Source of the DNA: Helianthus annuus
Taxonomy: Eukaryota; Streptophyta; Magnoliopsida; Asterales; Asteraceae
Direction: 5' to 3'
NCBI RefSeq assembly: GCF_002127325.2
Contig: NC_035444.2
Location: 38,913,226 to 38,977,225 of the forward strand
DNA: 64,000 bases
How positions within the stretch are numbered: position 1 is the first letter of the stretch; every line of letters starts with the position of its first letter. The position numbers were made by a program, and so were the translations under genes. Under the pieces are notes generated by a model that was not told where the DNA came from, did no database searches, and was given only the letters and a program-made list of their open reading frames with translations. Positions 41,344-51,009 of the stretch are shown one piece after another.

Positions 41344-42855
41344 ATGGCCTTCTTTGAACACCACACCATTCTCTTTCTCTTTGCACCTTGCTTTCTATAT
41401 GTCTTATACATATGTCAACGCCGTAATTCTATCATCCCCACAAATTGGCCAGTTATTGGTACAATACCAGCACTCGTTGTAAATTCCCACAAACTCCAAG
41501 AATTTGCCACTGATCTTCTAGCATGTACTGGTGGTACGTTCTTGTTAAAAGGACCTTGGTTAGCCAAAATGGATATGCTTCTCACTGCAAGTCCTGCTGA
41601 CATCCATCACATTTTGAGCAAAAACTTCCCTAATTATCCGAAAGGCCACAAATTCGGTGAGATCTTTGATATCCTAGGAGATGGAGTGTCTAATAGTGAC
41701 GGAGACTTATGGGAGTTCCATCGCAGAACCCTCATGGGCCTCCTGAACCAACCTAGCTTCCATAGCCTCCTAAAAATGACGATTTGGAACAAGGTTGAAA
41801 AAGGGTTACTACCGGCACTAGACAACATTTCACAACAAGGGGTGGAGATGGATTTGCAGGATATATTTCAAAGGTTTGCTTTTGATATTATATGTGAATC
41901 AGTTTTTGGTTACGACCCTAAAAGCATGTCTCTTGATTTTCCTTACATTCCATGTGAAAAGGCTTTGTCACATGCCGAAGAAGCCATCTTGATTAGGCAT
42001 ATTGTGCCCGAAAAATTATGGAAATTGCAACGATTTCTTAGAATGGGAAATGAGAAGAAGTTAAGCAATGCATGGAAAGACATTGATCAATTCATATACA
42101 AACACTTAGCCGAAAATCAAACAGATCATAGTAACGATGAACCCGGAGAGGAAAATTTTAATTTTTTAACCGCTCTAATAAAAGAGGTAAAAGGCCAAAG
42201 TGTCACGTCTAAGGATCACGATATGTTTTTGAGAGATATCTTGTTGAATTTAATTGTTGCGGGACGAGATACCACTAGCAGCACTCTCTCTTGGTTTTTT
42301 TATCTTCTTGCCAAAAACCCAAAAGCAGAAGATAAGATCCGAGAAGAGCTCGAGACACAACTAAATAAGGAAATGGGTGATATCCAAGCAATAGATTTGG
42401 GTAAACTGGTTTATCTTCATGGTGGATTATGTGAGGCCTTAAGGCTTTTCCCTGCAGTTCCGTTTCAGCACAAAGAGCCAGTACAACCCGATATTCTTCC
42501 AAGTGGCTATCAAGTAGATTGTAACACTACGATTATTTTATGTTTTTATACCATGGGAAGGATGGATTCAATATGGGGAAAGGATTGCCTGGAATTTAAA
42601 CCTGAAAGGTGGGTTGCAACAGGAGGTGGAATCGAACATCAACCATCATATAAGTTCCCCGCGTTTAACGCTGGACCAAGAACTTGTTTGGGTAAGCAAA
42701 CGAGTTTCACTCAGATGAAGATAGTGGCTGCTACAATCATATACCATTACCATGTTGAGCTGGTTGAAGGTCACCCAGTCATACCAAGTGAATCTGTTAT
42801 CCTGGAGATGAAACATGGTTTGAAAGTGAGGTTAACTAAAAGAAGTGAAGTCTGA
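41344..42855 (+). CDS. Cytochrome P450, CYP96A-like (midchain alkane / fatty acyl hydroxylase type), intact
   Basis: A 503-residue single-exon P450. An N-terminal hydrophobic anchor (ILFLFAPCFLYVLYIC, residues about 9-24) predicts the ER membrane. It is followed by the Pro-rich hinge IIPTNWPVIGTIPAL. Hallmarks are all present: I-helix AGRDTTSS (about 306-313), K-helix ExxR as EALR (364-367), PERW (about 420), and heme loop FNAGPRTCLGK with the axial Cys at about 448. FKGPWLA, NFPNYPKG and the C-terminal MKHGLKVRLTKR are characteristic of the CYP96/CYP86 clan, and the lack of introns fits CYP96. Known CYP96A members hydroxylate long alkanes or related lipids for cuticular wax; the actual substrate here cannot be read from sequence. 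A truncated-to-death paralogue lies 19 kb upstream on the same strand. Start chosen at the first ATG after the TATA and aligned with the paralogue's start. Confidence 0.95.
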   Translation: MAFFEHHTILFLFAPCFLYVLYICQRRNSIIPTNWPVIGTIPALVVNSHKLQEFATDLLACTGGTFLLKGPWLAKMDMLLTASPADIHHILSKNFPNYPKGHKFGEIFDILGDGVSNSDGDLWEFHRRTLMGLLNQPSFHSLLKMTIWNKVEKGLLPALDNISQQGVEMDLQDIFQRFAFDIICESVFGYDPKSMSLDFPYIPCEKALSHAEEAILIRHIVPEKLWKLQRFLRMGNEKKLSNAWKDIDQFIYKHLAENQTDHSNDEPGEENFNFLTALIKEVKGQSVTSKDHDMFLRDILLNLIVAGRDTTSSTLSWFFYLLAKNPKAEDKIREELETQLNKEMGDIQAIDLGKLVYLHGGLCEALRLFPAVPFQHKEPVQPDILPSGYQVDCNTTIILCFYTMGRMDSIWGKDCLEFKPERWVATGGGIEHQPSYKFPAFNAGPRTCLGKQTSFTQMKIVAATIIYHYHVELVEGHPVIPSESVILEMKHGLKVRLTKRSEV

Positions 42856-42973
42856 GTTAAGAGGTTTGACTTCAATCATGTCGATTGTGTTATATTTATG
42901 AACTTAATTAAAATGTTATCTAAATACAGTCTTTTACGTTATGTGTGAATGGTTTGCCTAAAATTAAAGTGTG

Positions 42974-43006
<33 letters not shown>

Positions 43007-44639
43007 TAATTGTGAAATAAGTCTATATGGAATAGTAGCGAGCTAGTGATGGATGCTTCCTACTTGTGCTAGTATGGCTGCTTTTATTTTGATAAAGTGT
43101 ATACAAACTATATGTTAACCTTTTGTAACAGATTAGATTATTTACATTAACTGCCTTTGAAAACTTTAGTTTATTAAATGAAAATAACAAATTTACCCTT
43201 GTCCGTAAAGTACCAAATTTGTAATTTTTGTAATTATTGTTATTTTCTTTTCTTTGATATTTTTAACTCTTTTACATTTCTTTTCTTTTCTTTTATTCTT
43301 TTTATCACTTTTATTTTATAAAATATTCTAAAATAATGTTATGGTTCTTGATAAATTCACCAAAAAAATAGACAGAAGCTAGACTAGAAAATAGACAGAT
43401 AATTTGATTTGAAAACTTTCATTCATAATCCAAAATGTAAACGTACAAGACTATAGTTAATACTCATGCCACTAACCCTAAATTATTAGATGTACCCACT
43501 ACTCACAAATTAGTTACCAACTACTCCTAACAATATGGAAAAATACTTTATGGAAAACATGGGCATTCCCTTATTTTCCTTTATTTTAACACATGACTAA
43601 CAACTTGAATATTCAAAATAAAGTGGCTGGACTACACGTGCTTTACTCATGCACATATGCATGGGCTTCACTTGAAATGCATCTCTTGGACTCGGTAACG
43701 GACTCGGAGGGTGATTTGGGCTTCGGTACATAACAATTAATTAATTAGTTAATCGATTTATTATTCTTATACAAATACAAATTTCAATACAATTCTTTTA
43801 TCATGTGTATTTTGGTTCGGTTAGTTTTAGTTATTTACTTGAGTAAATTATAAAAATCGTCCTTTATGTTGACACTAGATTGTAAATTTTGTTCTTTGTC
43901 TCTAAAAAGAAAAAAAAAACCGTACTCGATGTTTGCAAACCCTTACATGTTATGTCCTTTAGTTCTAACTAACTTTAATTTAATGGTTAAATCTGACCAA
44001 GTGAAGCCTATCTGAGGGTAAATTAGTCTTTTTATATAAAGTTTATATTTTTCTTTTAAGATCCAAAATCAAGATCTGGATCATACACACAATCAAGACG
44101 CAAAATCAAATCAAATCTGATCAGATCTCTCTCTCCAAAATCAAATCTTATGGTTACATTGTCTCTTTTTATTGTAACGATATCTTTCACTTGCATTGTA
44201 ATGCTCTGAGACTTTTAGTGTAAGCCTACAGAGCAACAAGCTGCATAACTTAGGCATTTGCACAAATCTCAAAGTTCTTTTCAATTCATTAAGTTTTTTT
44301 CATGTATTCGTGAACAATGTATGTTAGTGTGTTTCCACAATATGTGAACAAACATGAACGCTTACAAACTCAGTATTCCAAACAGCTTAAACTGATGATT
44401 AGGAATTCAAGCCCATAACTTTTCATTATTTGCAATTTAACATCACAACTTTCTACTTTCAACTTTTGTCCCCTATACTTTTCATCTTTCGGAAATATTC
44501 CTTTTACGTTTCGTTCTAAAATTTTCGAGTTAGTACGACGTAACGTACATGTGTTGGTCAACGTTTTTATAATTAACTCAAAAATTTGCGAGTTAACATC
44601 GCGCAACGTTCATGTGTGATTCAACGTTTATACATCTAT
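42856..44639. other. 3' flank of the P450 and intergenic region
   Basis: It holds a T31 run at 42975-43005, which is absent from the pseudogene flank at the matching point. From about 43840 to 44040 the sequence is of the widely repeated kind aaatcgtcctttatgttgac. No gene is supported. Confidence 0.45.
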
Positions 44640-44770
44640 TTTTCCTGTTTGACAGGTTCGTCGCAACACGTAGGTCCTAGGTCGAGTCAGTGTTAGTGGT
44701 CACTGGCGGTGGTGTGACATCGATACTATTTGGCATGGTTTACACCCCACCGCAACGCGGGGTGCTTAGT
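44640..44770 (+). mobile_element. Helitron-like 3' terminus
   Basis: The hairpin CCGCAACGCGG (44750-44760, extendable with flanking accccac/ggggt) is followed after four bases by CTTAG then T, close to the hairpin-CTRR-T end of Helitrons. Just upstream (44515-44635) two diverged copies of gagttan..acgt.acatgtgt occur. The 5' end is unknown. Confidence 0.5.
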
Positions 44771-45700
44771 TGTTTTTAAATAACGAATTAGAGTGTAGAT
44801 ATTATATTATTAAAATTTTAAGATAGCAATCTGCTTTGAAACTCGTCACTAGAACTGGCAATAATCTTCTGATGAGTCTTTGAGGTATCTTTCTTATGTT
44901 TTCTTGAGTTGTTGATGTTAAAAATATTTTTTATCTTCCAAAACCCACCATGGCTGTCCTCTCCGAGACGAACAATGTTTATGCTCCGTCCATTATCAAA
45001 TTCTCCATTTGCCCTTGTCCTCCACACTTTGTTTCTATCAATTGAACTGGAAACACTTCTTGAAAGACTTCTTGTTTGTATTCAATTTCTAACCCAAATA
45101 TTTTCTATCCGTACTATTTCCATTTTATTTTGTTGATATTTCTTGAGAATATTTTTGAGTATCTTAACAATTTTTTTCTTTATTAAATTACGATGGAATC
45201 TTTTTGCTTCTTATTTATATCTAACGGTGATCTAAAAATATAGGACTTCTTCTAAAATATAGGACTTCTTCTTAGTCTCATAAATATACAAATCCAACGC
45301 ATATAATGGGCTATACTAGATTTCATGTGACCTAATTTAGAAAAATTAAGACCAATGCGCATAATCAAAATAAACGTGATTAGTTACAATGTACGGATTC
45401 GAACTAATAAATTACCGATTTTCACAAACCATACTCTCAAATTCAGAACTTCAGATCATCTATAATCGTTGTCTATCTAAGTATACTTGCACAGTCACAC
45501 CTCAAAGAACACTCACGCATAGGGTGTGATGTTCCGGTAGCTCGGTTGCCTCTCACGCTCAAGATGTATAACATATGGCCTAATATATATTTGTGCATCG
45601 ATCTAAATATTAGTAAAACACTACAATTAATGCCACGTGCCAATTTCTCCTTCAACTTCATAATTATATTTTTATTTTTAATTAAAAATATTTTGTTATC
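44771..45700. other. Intergenic or Helitron interior, no gene
   Basis: AT-rich. A short open frame at 44909-45136 has no recognisable family. A duplicated aaaatataggacttcttct occurs at 45234-45272. Confidence 0.4.
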
Positions 45701-45702
45701 CT

Positions 45703-45707
45703 TATCC

Positions 45708-45765
<58 letters not shown>

Positions 45766-45850
45766 CTATAAATCTCCTAATTTCAATTTTAATATTATAT
45801 ATAAAAATATTTTTTATCCTTATCCTTTTTATTATTATTATTATTATTAA
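45703..45850. repeat. (TTA)n microsatellites
   Basis: A pure TTA/ATT tract of about 55 bases at 45710-45765 and a shorter one at 45828-45848, separated by AT-rich sequence. The enclosing poly-Leu and poly-Asn frames are artefacts. Confidence 0.95.
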
Positions 45851-45899
45851 ATCTCTCAATTTTAATTTTAATATCATACGGAGGAATATTATATTTTTT

Positions 45900-46690
45900 T
45901 GTCTTTTTGTCTTCTATTTTTTTTGGTAATATGATTTTTCATTTTGTAACAAAATTTTAGTTTTTTTAATTTGTGTCACAAAGGTTAAATAATTTTAGTT
46001 TTTTACTAGTTTTTATTTTACGTTTTTCTCAGATTTGTTCGTCGTTCGTTGCTAATTAGCACAGTGTTTGATAGTCACATTTGGCCCCTTAGGGTTTTTT
46101 TTTCATTCGTATTTGGTGGTCACAGTTGGTCTTTTAAGTTTGTTTTACCCCCTCCAGTTTGTAATATACATCGTTATGAATTCGACTCCTACTACGTTTT
46201 ACGTCACGTAAGTCACTTTGTGTTGGAAATTCGTGTTTTTTTACGCTTTACCCGGTTTTGGTCTTCGTTCGATGCTACTTAGCATGGTTTTTGTCTTGTT
46301 TTTTTTCTTTTTTTTGGCATTATTATTTTTCATCTTGTAACAAAATTTTAGTTTTTATAATTTGTGTCACAAAGGTTAAATAATTTTAGTTTTTTATTAG
46401 TTTTTCTTTTACGTTTTCTCATATTTGTTCGTCGTTCGTTGTTATTTAGCACAGTGTTTGATAGTCACATTTGGCCCTTCAGGGGTTTTTTTTTTCATTT
46501 GTATTTGGTGGTCACATTTGGTCTTTTAAGTTTGTTTTACCCCCTCCACTTTCTAATACACATCGTTATAAATTCGACTCCTTCTACGTTTTACGTCACG
46601 TAAGTCACTTTGTGTTGGAAATTCGTGTTTTTTACGCTTTACTGGGTTTTGGTCTTCGTTTGATGCTACTTAGCATGGTTTTACGTCCCC
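45900..46690 (+). repeat. Two tandem copies of a ~390-bp unit before a Helitron end
   Basis: About 45900-46300 and 46300-46690 are close copies (for example aacaaaattttagtttt at 45948 and 46339; tttgttcgtcgttcgttg; gatgctacttagcatggttt). The second copy runs into the Helitron-type end at 46753. Confidence 0.85.
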
Positions 46691-46754
46691 ATCTCCTCCA
46701 CATTGGTAGCACGTTATGTCCACTGGCCCGCAACGCGGGTAGCTTAACACTAGT
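46690..46754 (+). mobile_element. Helitron 3' terminus
   Basis: The hairpin CCCGCAACGCGGG at 46727-46739 is followed ten bases later by CTAG-T (46750-46754) and then T, the canonical Helitron end inserted before T. The same CGCAACGCG loop is used at 44750. No Rep/helicase gene is present, so it is non-autonomous. Confidence 0.72.
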
Positions 46755-46921
46755 TAAAGTAATATAAAAACACTTATATGAGTTTCCATATATACGTAAG
46801 CTAAGATTACAAATATGGTGTGTATTTAATTCCATAATTATGTCATACGACCCAAATTAACTTGATTGATGGTGTTAGTTTACAACTTACAAAGATCTAT
46901 AATTTAAGCATTTTAAACTTC

Positions 46922-47638
46922 CTAATTTGTGAGAATATTGAGCAACAAAACCCTGGTTCTCATCAACCTCTTAAAAATACACCCTAATTCAACCTCAAGA
47001 TCTTCCATGGCACTTTCAACAGCCTCCAGTCTCTCTGTAGCACTTTGAAGCGCTTGAGTATCACAATCCTCCCATGGACTCAAGCTATTCAGCCTCGTAA
47101 ACTTCGCCTTCACCGTGAAAATCCCATTGCATTTGATCATCATCTTTTTTTCTGTTTTAGGGTTAGGGTTAGGCATAGACATAAGCAACATAATTGACTC
47201 CAACAATATAACAAGGGTTTCTCTAACTTCTTTCAACACATTAGCCACAACAATTAGGTTATCATCTACCGGGATATCTTGAACTTCACCACCGGCGCTC
47301 GTATTTTTCGCTTGTTTTAGTGACTTTAGCCTCTTTAACATTTGTTTCCTCAACTCTTTTCTTTGGAAACAATATTCCGAGAGTTTCTTTTCAGTTTCAC
47401 CAAGACTAGCTCGGTGAAACGTGGTACGGAGTTGTTGAATATGACCCTTGACTAGACAGAGTATTTCTTTGGTGTTACCACAAGAATCTAACATCTTTAA
47501 TGATGATTCAGAGACCCTTTGGATCCACTCTTGGTCTTGTTTGTGGTGCGAGAGAATACCTTTGATGTCCGACGAACGGAGCAGATTGTTAACAGTGTCA
47601 TGCAAGTCTCTTAGTGATATAGAGGACGACATTAGCAT
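46922..47638 (-). CDS. DUF241 family protein (BPS1-like plant protein), intact
   Basis: A 238-residue single-exon gene. It has the DUF241 (pfam03087) layout: SLRDLHDTVNNLLRSSDIKG, then ESSLKMLDSCGNTKEILCLV, basic helix KKLSEYCFQRKELRKQMLKR, a central EVRETLVILLESIMLLMSMP hydrophobic helix, and the C-terminal ERLEAVESAMEDLEVELGCI and FKRLMRTRVLLLNIL. Predicted mostly alpha-helical. The usual N-terminal Ser/Arg/Pro-rich leader (about 40 residues) of family members is missing, so the gene starts almost at the domain. Start may be Met1 or Met3 (MSSSIS). A TATA box lies 83 bp upstream. Function of the family is poorly defined; BPS1 affects root-derived signalling in Arabidopsis, but transfer of that role would be speculation. 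Confidence 0.9.
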   Translation of the reverse strand: MLMSSSISLRDLHDTVNNLLRSSDIKGILSHHKQDQEWIQRVSESSLKMLDSCGNTKEILCLVKGHIQQLRTTFHRASLGETEKKLSEYCFQRKELRKQMLKRLKSLKQAKNTSAGGEVQDIPVDDNLIVVANVLKEVRETLVILLESIMLLMSMPNPNPKTEKKMMIKCNGIFTVKAKFTRLNSLSPWEDCDTQALQSATERLEAVESAMEDLEVELGCIFKRLMRTRVLLLNILTN

Positions 47639-47720
47639 TGAAGGGATGGTGGATTTCTGAATTAGAAGAATTCCTGAGTGTAAGTGTTTAGTTGATGGGA
47701 ATTAGTGTTATTCTTGGTGG

Positions 47721-47730
47721 TTTATATAAG
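47721..47730 (-). promoter_or_regulatory. TATA box of the DUF241 gene
   Basis: The minus strand reads CTTATATAAA, 83 bp before the ATG at 47638, a good plant TATA at normal distance. Confidence 0.65.
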
Positions 47731-47949
47731 AATTTTCTTCTTTTATTAGATCTGAGATATTAATGGATTCATGACTAGAAGGTACGAAATGAGGTACAAA
47801 TTAGTCGCACGTACGTACGGGTATGACAATATGGTAACAGCTAGATTTAGGAAAATTGTCGTTATGAACCTTCCAAGAGATTGCATGACAGCTGAGATTA
47901 ATGAAGATATTCATTTTGGTGGTAGGGTGGCAAGGAGACATTGTACAGT

Positions 47950-47952
47950 AAA

Positions 47953-48029
<77 letters not shown>
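47950..48029. repeat. (ATT)n microsatellite
   Basis: About 26 pure ATT units, some 220 bp upstream of the DUF241 TATA box. Likely length-polymorphic. Confidence 0.97.
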
Positions 48030-48033
<4 letters not shown>

Positions 48034-48204
48034 TTTTTCAGTTTAATTTTTTGGCTCTTTTGAGATAATTGCATTTTTGTAATTGTCCACTAATACAAAA
48101 CTGTAATATGTTGCAGTAGTTTGGCATTGGTAAATGAGTTTAGTGGTGTGAAACACTTATTTTGTTTCTGTATATTTATCAACTAAATGCTAAATAATAT
48201 GTTG

Positions 48205-48465
48205 TTTTTTTTTAATGGCCAACAAAATCAATCTCGAGTATTTTTGGAGTACTCACCGGACCAAATGGGGTACTCCGAGAGTAACCCTAGTCCACAACCA
48301 ATTTCGGGGAAAACCGGTAACCCACCTGTCCGTAGACACGATGGTGAAATTACTGATAAATCTGTTTGGCTCAAGGATCGAACCCAGTTTTCACTGGGTC
48401 TTCTATCATTGTTCACCAATATCTCACTCTATACCAACTGATAGTTAAAACTGTATCTCCCAAAA
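48205..48465 (-). mobile_element. tRNA-derived SINE
   Basis: On the minus strand an A-box-like ATCAGTTGGTATAGAGTGA (48442-48424) and a B box GGGTTCGATCC (48385-48375) give a pol III promoter. A body of about 160 bp and an A9 tail (T run at 48205-48213 on the plus strand) follow. Target duplications were not resolved. Confidence 0.62.
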
Positions 48466-48547
48466 AAACTTCAAGCTTTCTACCACTTGATCTAGAGATC
48501 AATATTGTGAGTTCTATTAAATATGTTGTTCATATTGTTTAAAACAA

Positions 48548-50046
48548 GAGTAAACTGCCATTTTGGTCCCTGTGGTTTGGGCACTTTTGCCATTTTAGTC
48601 CAAATCTCAAACTTTTTAAATCTCGGTCCCTGTGGTTTCATTTTTGTTGCCATTTTGGTCCAAAAGTGAAATCAGACTAGATTCTCCAAATTAAACCCCG
48701 ATATTTTGTCATTTTCTGCAGGGGTAATTTGGTCTTTATGATTTTATTATAACTCACTATTAATTAAAATAATTAGACTAAATAAAATTTGACTATCTAA
48801 AAGCAGAGAACTACTTAATGTCTTCTTTAATCTGTCCACTTAACACCCACCTTTCTCAAACCCAAATCCAAATGCCATCCCCGATTCATCATCATCATCC
48901 CCAAATGCAACCACCACCACCCAACCTCCAGCCAAGAGCATCACCGTTTTCATCCTTCTTTATTGTCATCCTTCCCCAAATCATCACCCCCCCCCCCCCC
49001 AAATCATCTTCCCCAAATCATCGCCGACATCTTGCCAAGACCAGAGACTTACAGTGATTTTCAGTTAACTTGGAAATCAGAAAATGGTGGGTGTGTATCT
49101 ATTTCTCATAAAACTCAACCTACAAGATCCATATGGTCAACAATGCCTGGTTGACCATTCATTTATGCTGCAATGGCTGAAACAGAGGTTGCAGAAAGCA
49201 GGGGATCATTCATGGTCAAAGATCGAAATGTTCGATTTATATGTAATCATCAAACTATTGAAGATATTAAGGTTTTGAAAGAAAATGAACAAGATTTTAA
49301 ATCTGGGTATGTTGAATTTGGATTCGAATACCCTGTTGTTAAGGTTTTTGAATATGGGTATGAACAAGATATTAAGGTTTTTAAAAGAAAATGAACACCT
49401 TCGTCACTCACCTTCATCTTCCCCAAAAAAAACCCTAATCGCACACATCATTCATCACCTTCATCTCCACCGTCACTCACCTCCGACAATCCACCATAGG
49501 TTTTTTGCGAAGAACGTTTTGTCACCAATTTCAGAGAGCACAGTCATCGCTAGAGATTTGCTGAACCCCTGATTTCATCAGCAACATCATAAGAAAACAA
49601 ATAACATATCCAGAATCATATCAGTTTTATGGAATAAACTTACTTGAACCAGTGATAAACTCATGATGGATGCAGGGAGTAAGTGAGTCGGCTAGGTTAT
49701 TTCGATGAAGACGAAGCCAATTCCCAGAAGAATATGTTGAATGGTAGTAGTGAAACAAATGAGAGAATCTGGTGAAGGCCTCATCTTGGTAAATTTTATA
49801 TTTGAATATATTATACCCATGCTTATTAATTATTAATATGATATATATTAATATTTGATGGACAAAAATGCCCCTTGACAAAAAGACAAAATAGACAGAT
49901 TGCAGCAGTCAAAAAATGGGGTTTTTTAATTTTGGACTAAAATGGCAATAAAAGTAAAACCACAGAGACCCAAATTTAAAAAGTTTGAGATTTGCACTAA
50001 AATGGCAAAAATGCCCAAACCACAGGACCAAAATGGTAGTTTACTC
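48548..50046. mobile_element. Mutator-like element with long terminal inverted repeats, possible Pack-MULE
   Basis: Ends GAGTAAACTGCCATTTTGG and, inverted, GAGTAAACTACCATTTTGG; perfect 9-bp target duplications TTAAAACAA (48539-48547 and 50047-50055). Terminal inverted repeats run for about 170 bp and include ggtccctgtggtttgggca. The interior (48790-49800) is not transposase: it has a CATCATC/CCACC-rich part with a C14 run (48987-49000), and a unique-looking part with short frames (for example 49173-49394, MAETEVAESRGSFMVKDRNV). Acquired host sequence is possible but unproven. Confidence 0.85.
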
Positions 50047-50055
50047 TTAAAACAA

Positions 50056-51009
50056 TAATGAAGACCACTTTAGAAGTTGGGTCTACGAGAAATTGAATCT
50101 CGAAGAGAATTACCCCTGCGACAGTTTTTGAGAATCTCAAAGCTTTCATTTTTGGACAACCTCTTGATAAACATATGTTGATGTGAATGGTTGAAATTTT
50201 CATATTAAAGTACTCTAAAATCAATTTTACAATTTTATTCTCTGAGATGCAATCGGTCAGCCTAATGAAGTAGATGCATGCACCAAGAGTGTGACGGTGA
50301 AGAATAAATTAATTATTTAAAGTAACCAATAAGTCAGTTAATTATTATTGAACTATTAAATGCCATGTTCATTAAAATTTTTATTTTTATCCAGTGTGCT
50401 CATTATTAGTCTTCTTTTCAAATGTTAACATTTGCTTGACAAATTTACTATTGTCACACCTAAAACTTCCAATTATTTGATAAATAGTTTTAATCGACAT
50501 TGACATTTATAAAAATTGTTTTAGATAACCAAGAGTGTGCATGTTTACACACCTTCAAGTCTATCTACACATTTAAGTGGGGCCCTTATATACGTCATGT
50601 ACATGTCTATACGTGGTGTATAGAGTTTATTTCTCTGACCAGATACCAAATATGGGACCCATATATACGTCACGTATAGACCTGTACGTGGCGTACAAGG
50701 TTTAATTTATGTCTCCGACCAGTGGGTGAAACCTAGTACAATATCAAATCAATCACATATATGTCACATACAGGCTTGTACGAGGCTTATATACGCTACG
50801 TATAAGACTGTACGTGGCGTATATAGCTGTCTAGTTTGACTTTGATCCGATGTTGTATGGGCTCGTGATAAAGGTATACGCCAAGTACAGGGTTGTATGA
50901 AGCATATACACGTAAATTTGTTTTCTTCAAATATTAGTATGCATACGCTTCTTAATAAGGCTCTACGTTCTTTTGAATCTTCCCTGGTTGTCGAACAATC
51001 GTAAAGCTA
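50056..51009. repeat. Intergenic with TATACG-ACGTGGCGTATA palindrome array
   Basis: Between about 50585 and 50920, imperfect palindromic units recur roughly every 80-100 bases: tatacgtcatgtacatgtct with atacgtggtgtata; atatacgtcacgtatagacc with tgtacgtggcgtaca; atatacgctacgtataagac with tgtacgtggcgtatata; tatacgccaagtacagggtt. They lie upstream of a MULE transposase relic. The rest (50056-50580) shows nothing. Confidence 0.55.

Noticed and set aside
45546..45929. Leu-rich or Asn-rich open frames over the TTA microsatellites
   Set aside because: Repeat translation only; the same at 47771-48046.
48818..49572. Host gene inside the Mutator element
   Set aside because: The frames are short, overlap each other in different phases and lack a clear start, intron or domain; reported only as possible captured cargo.
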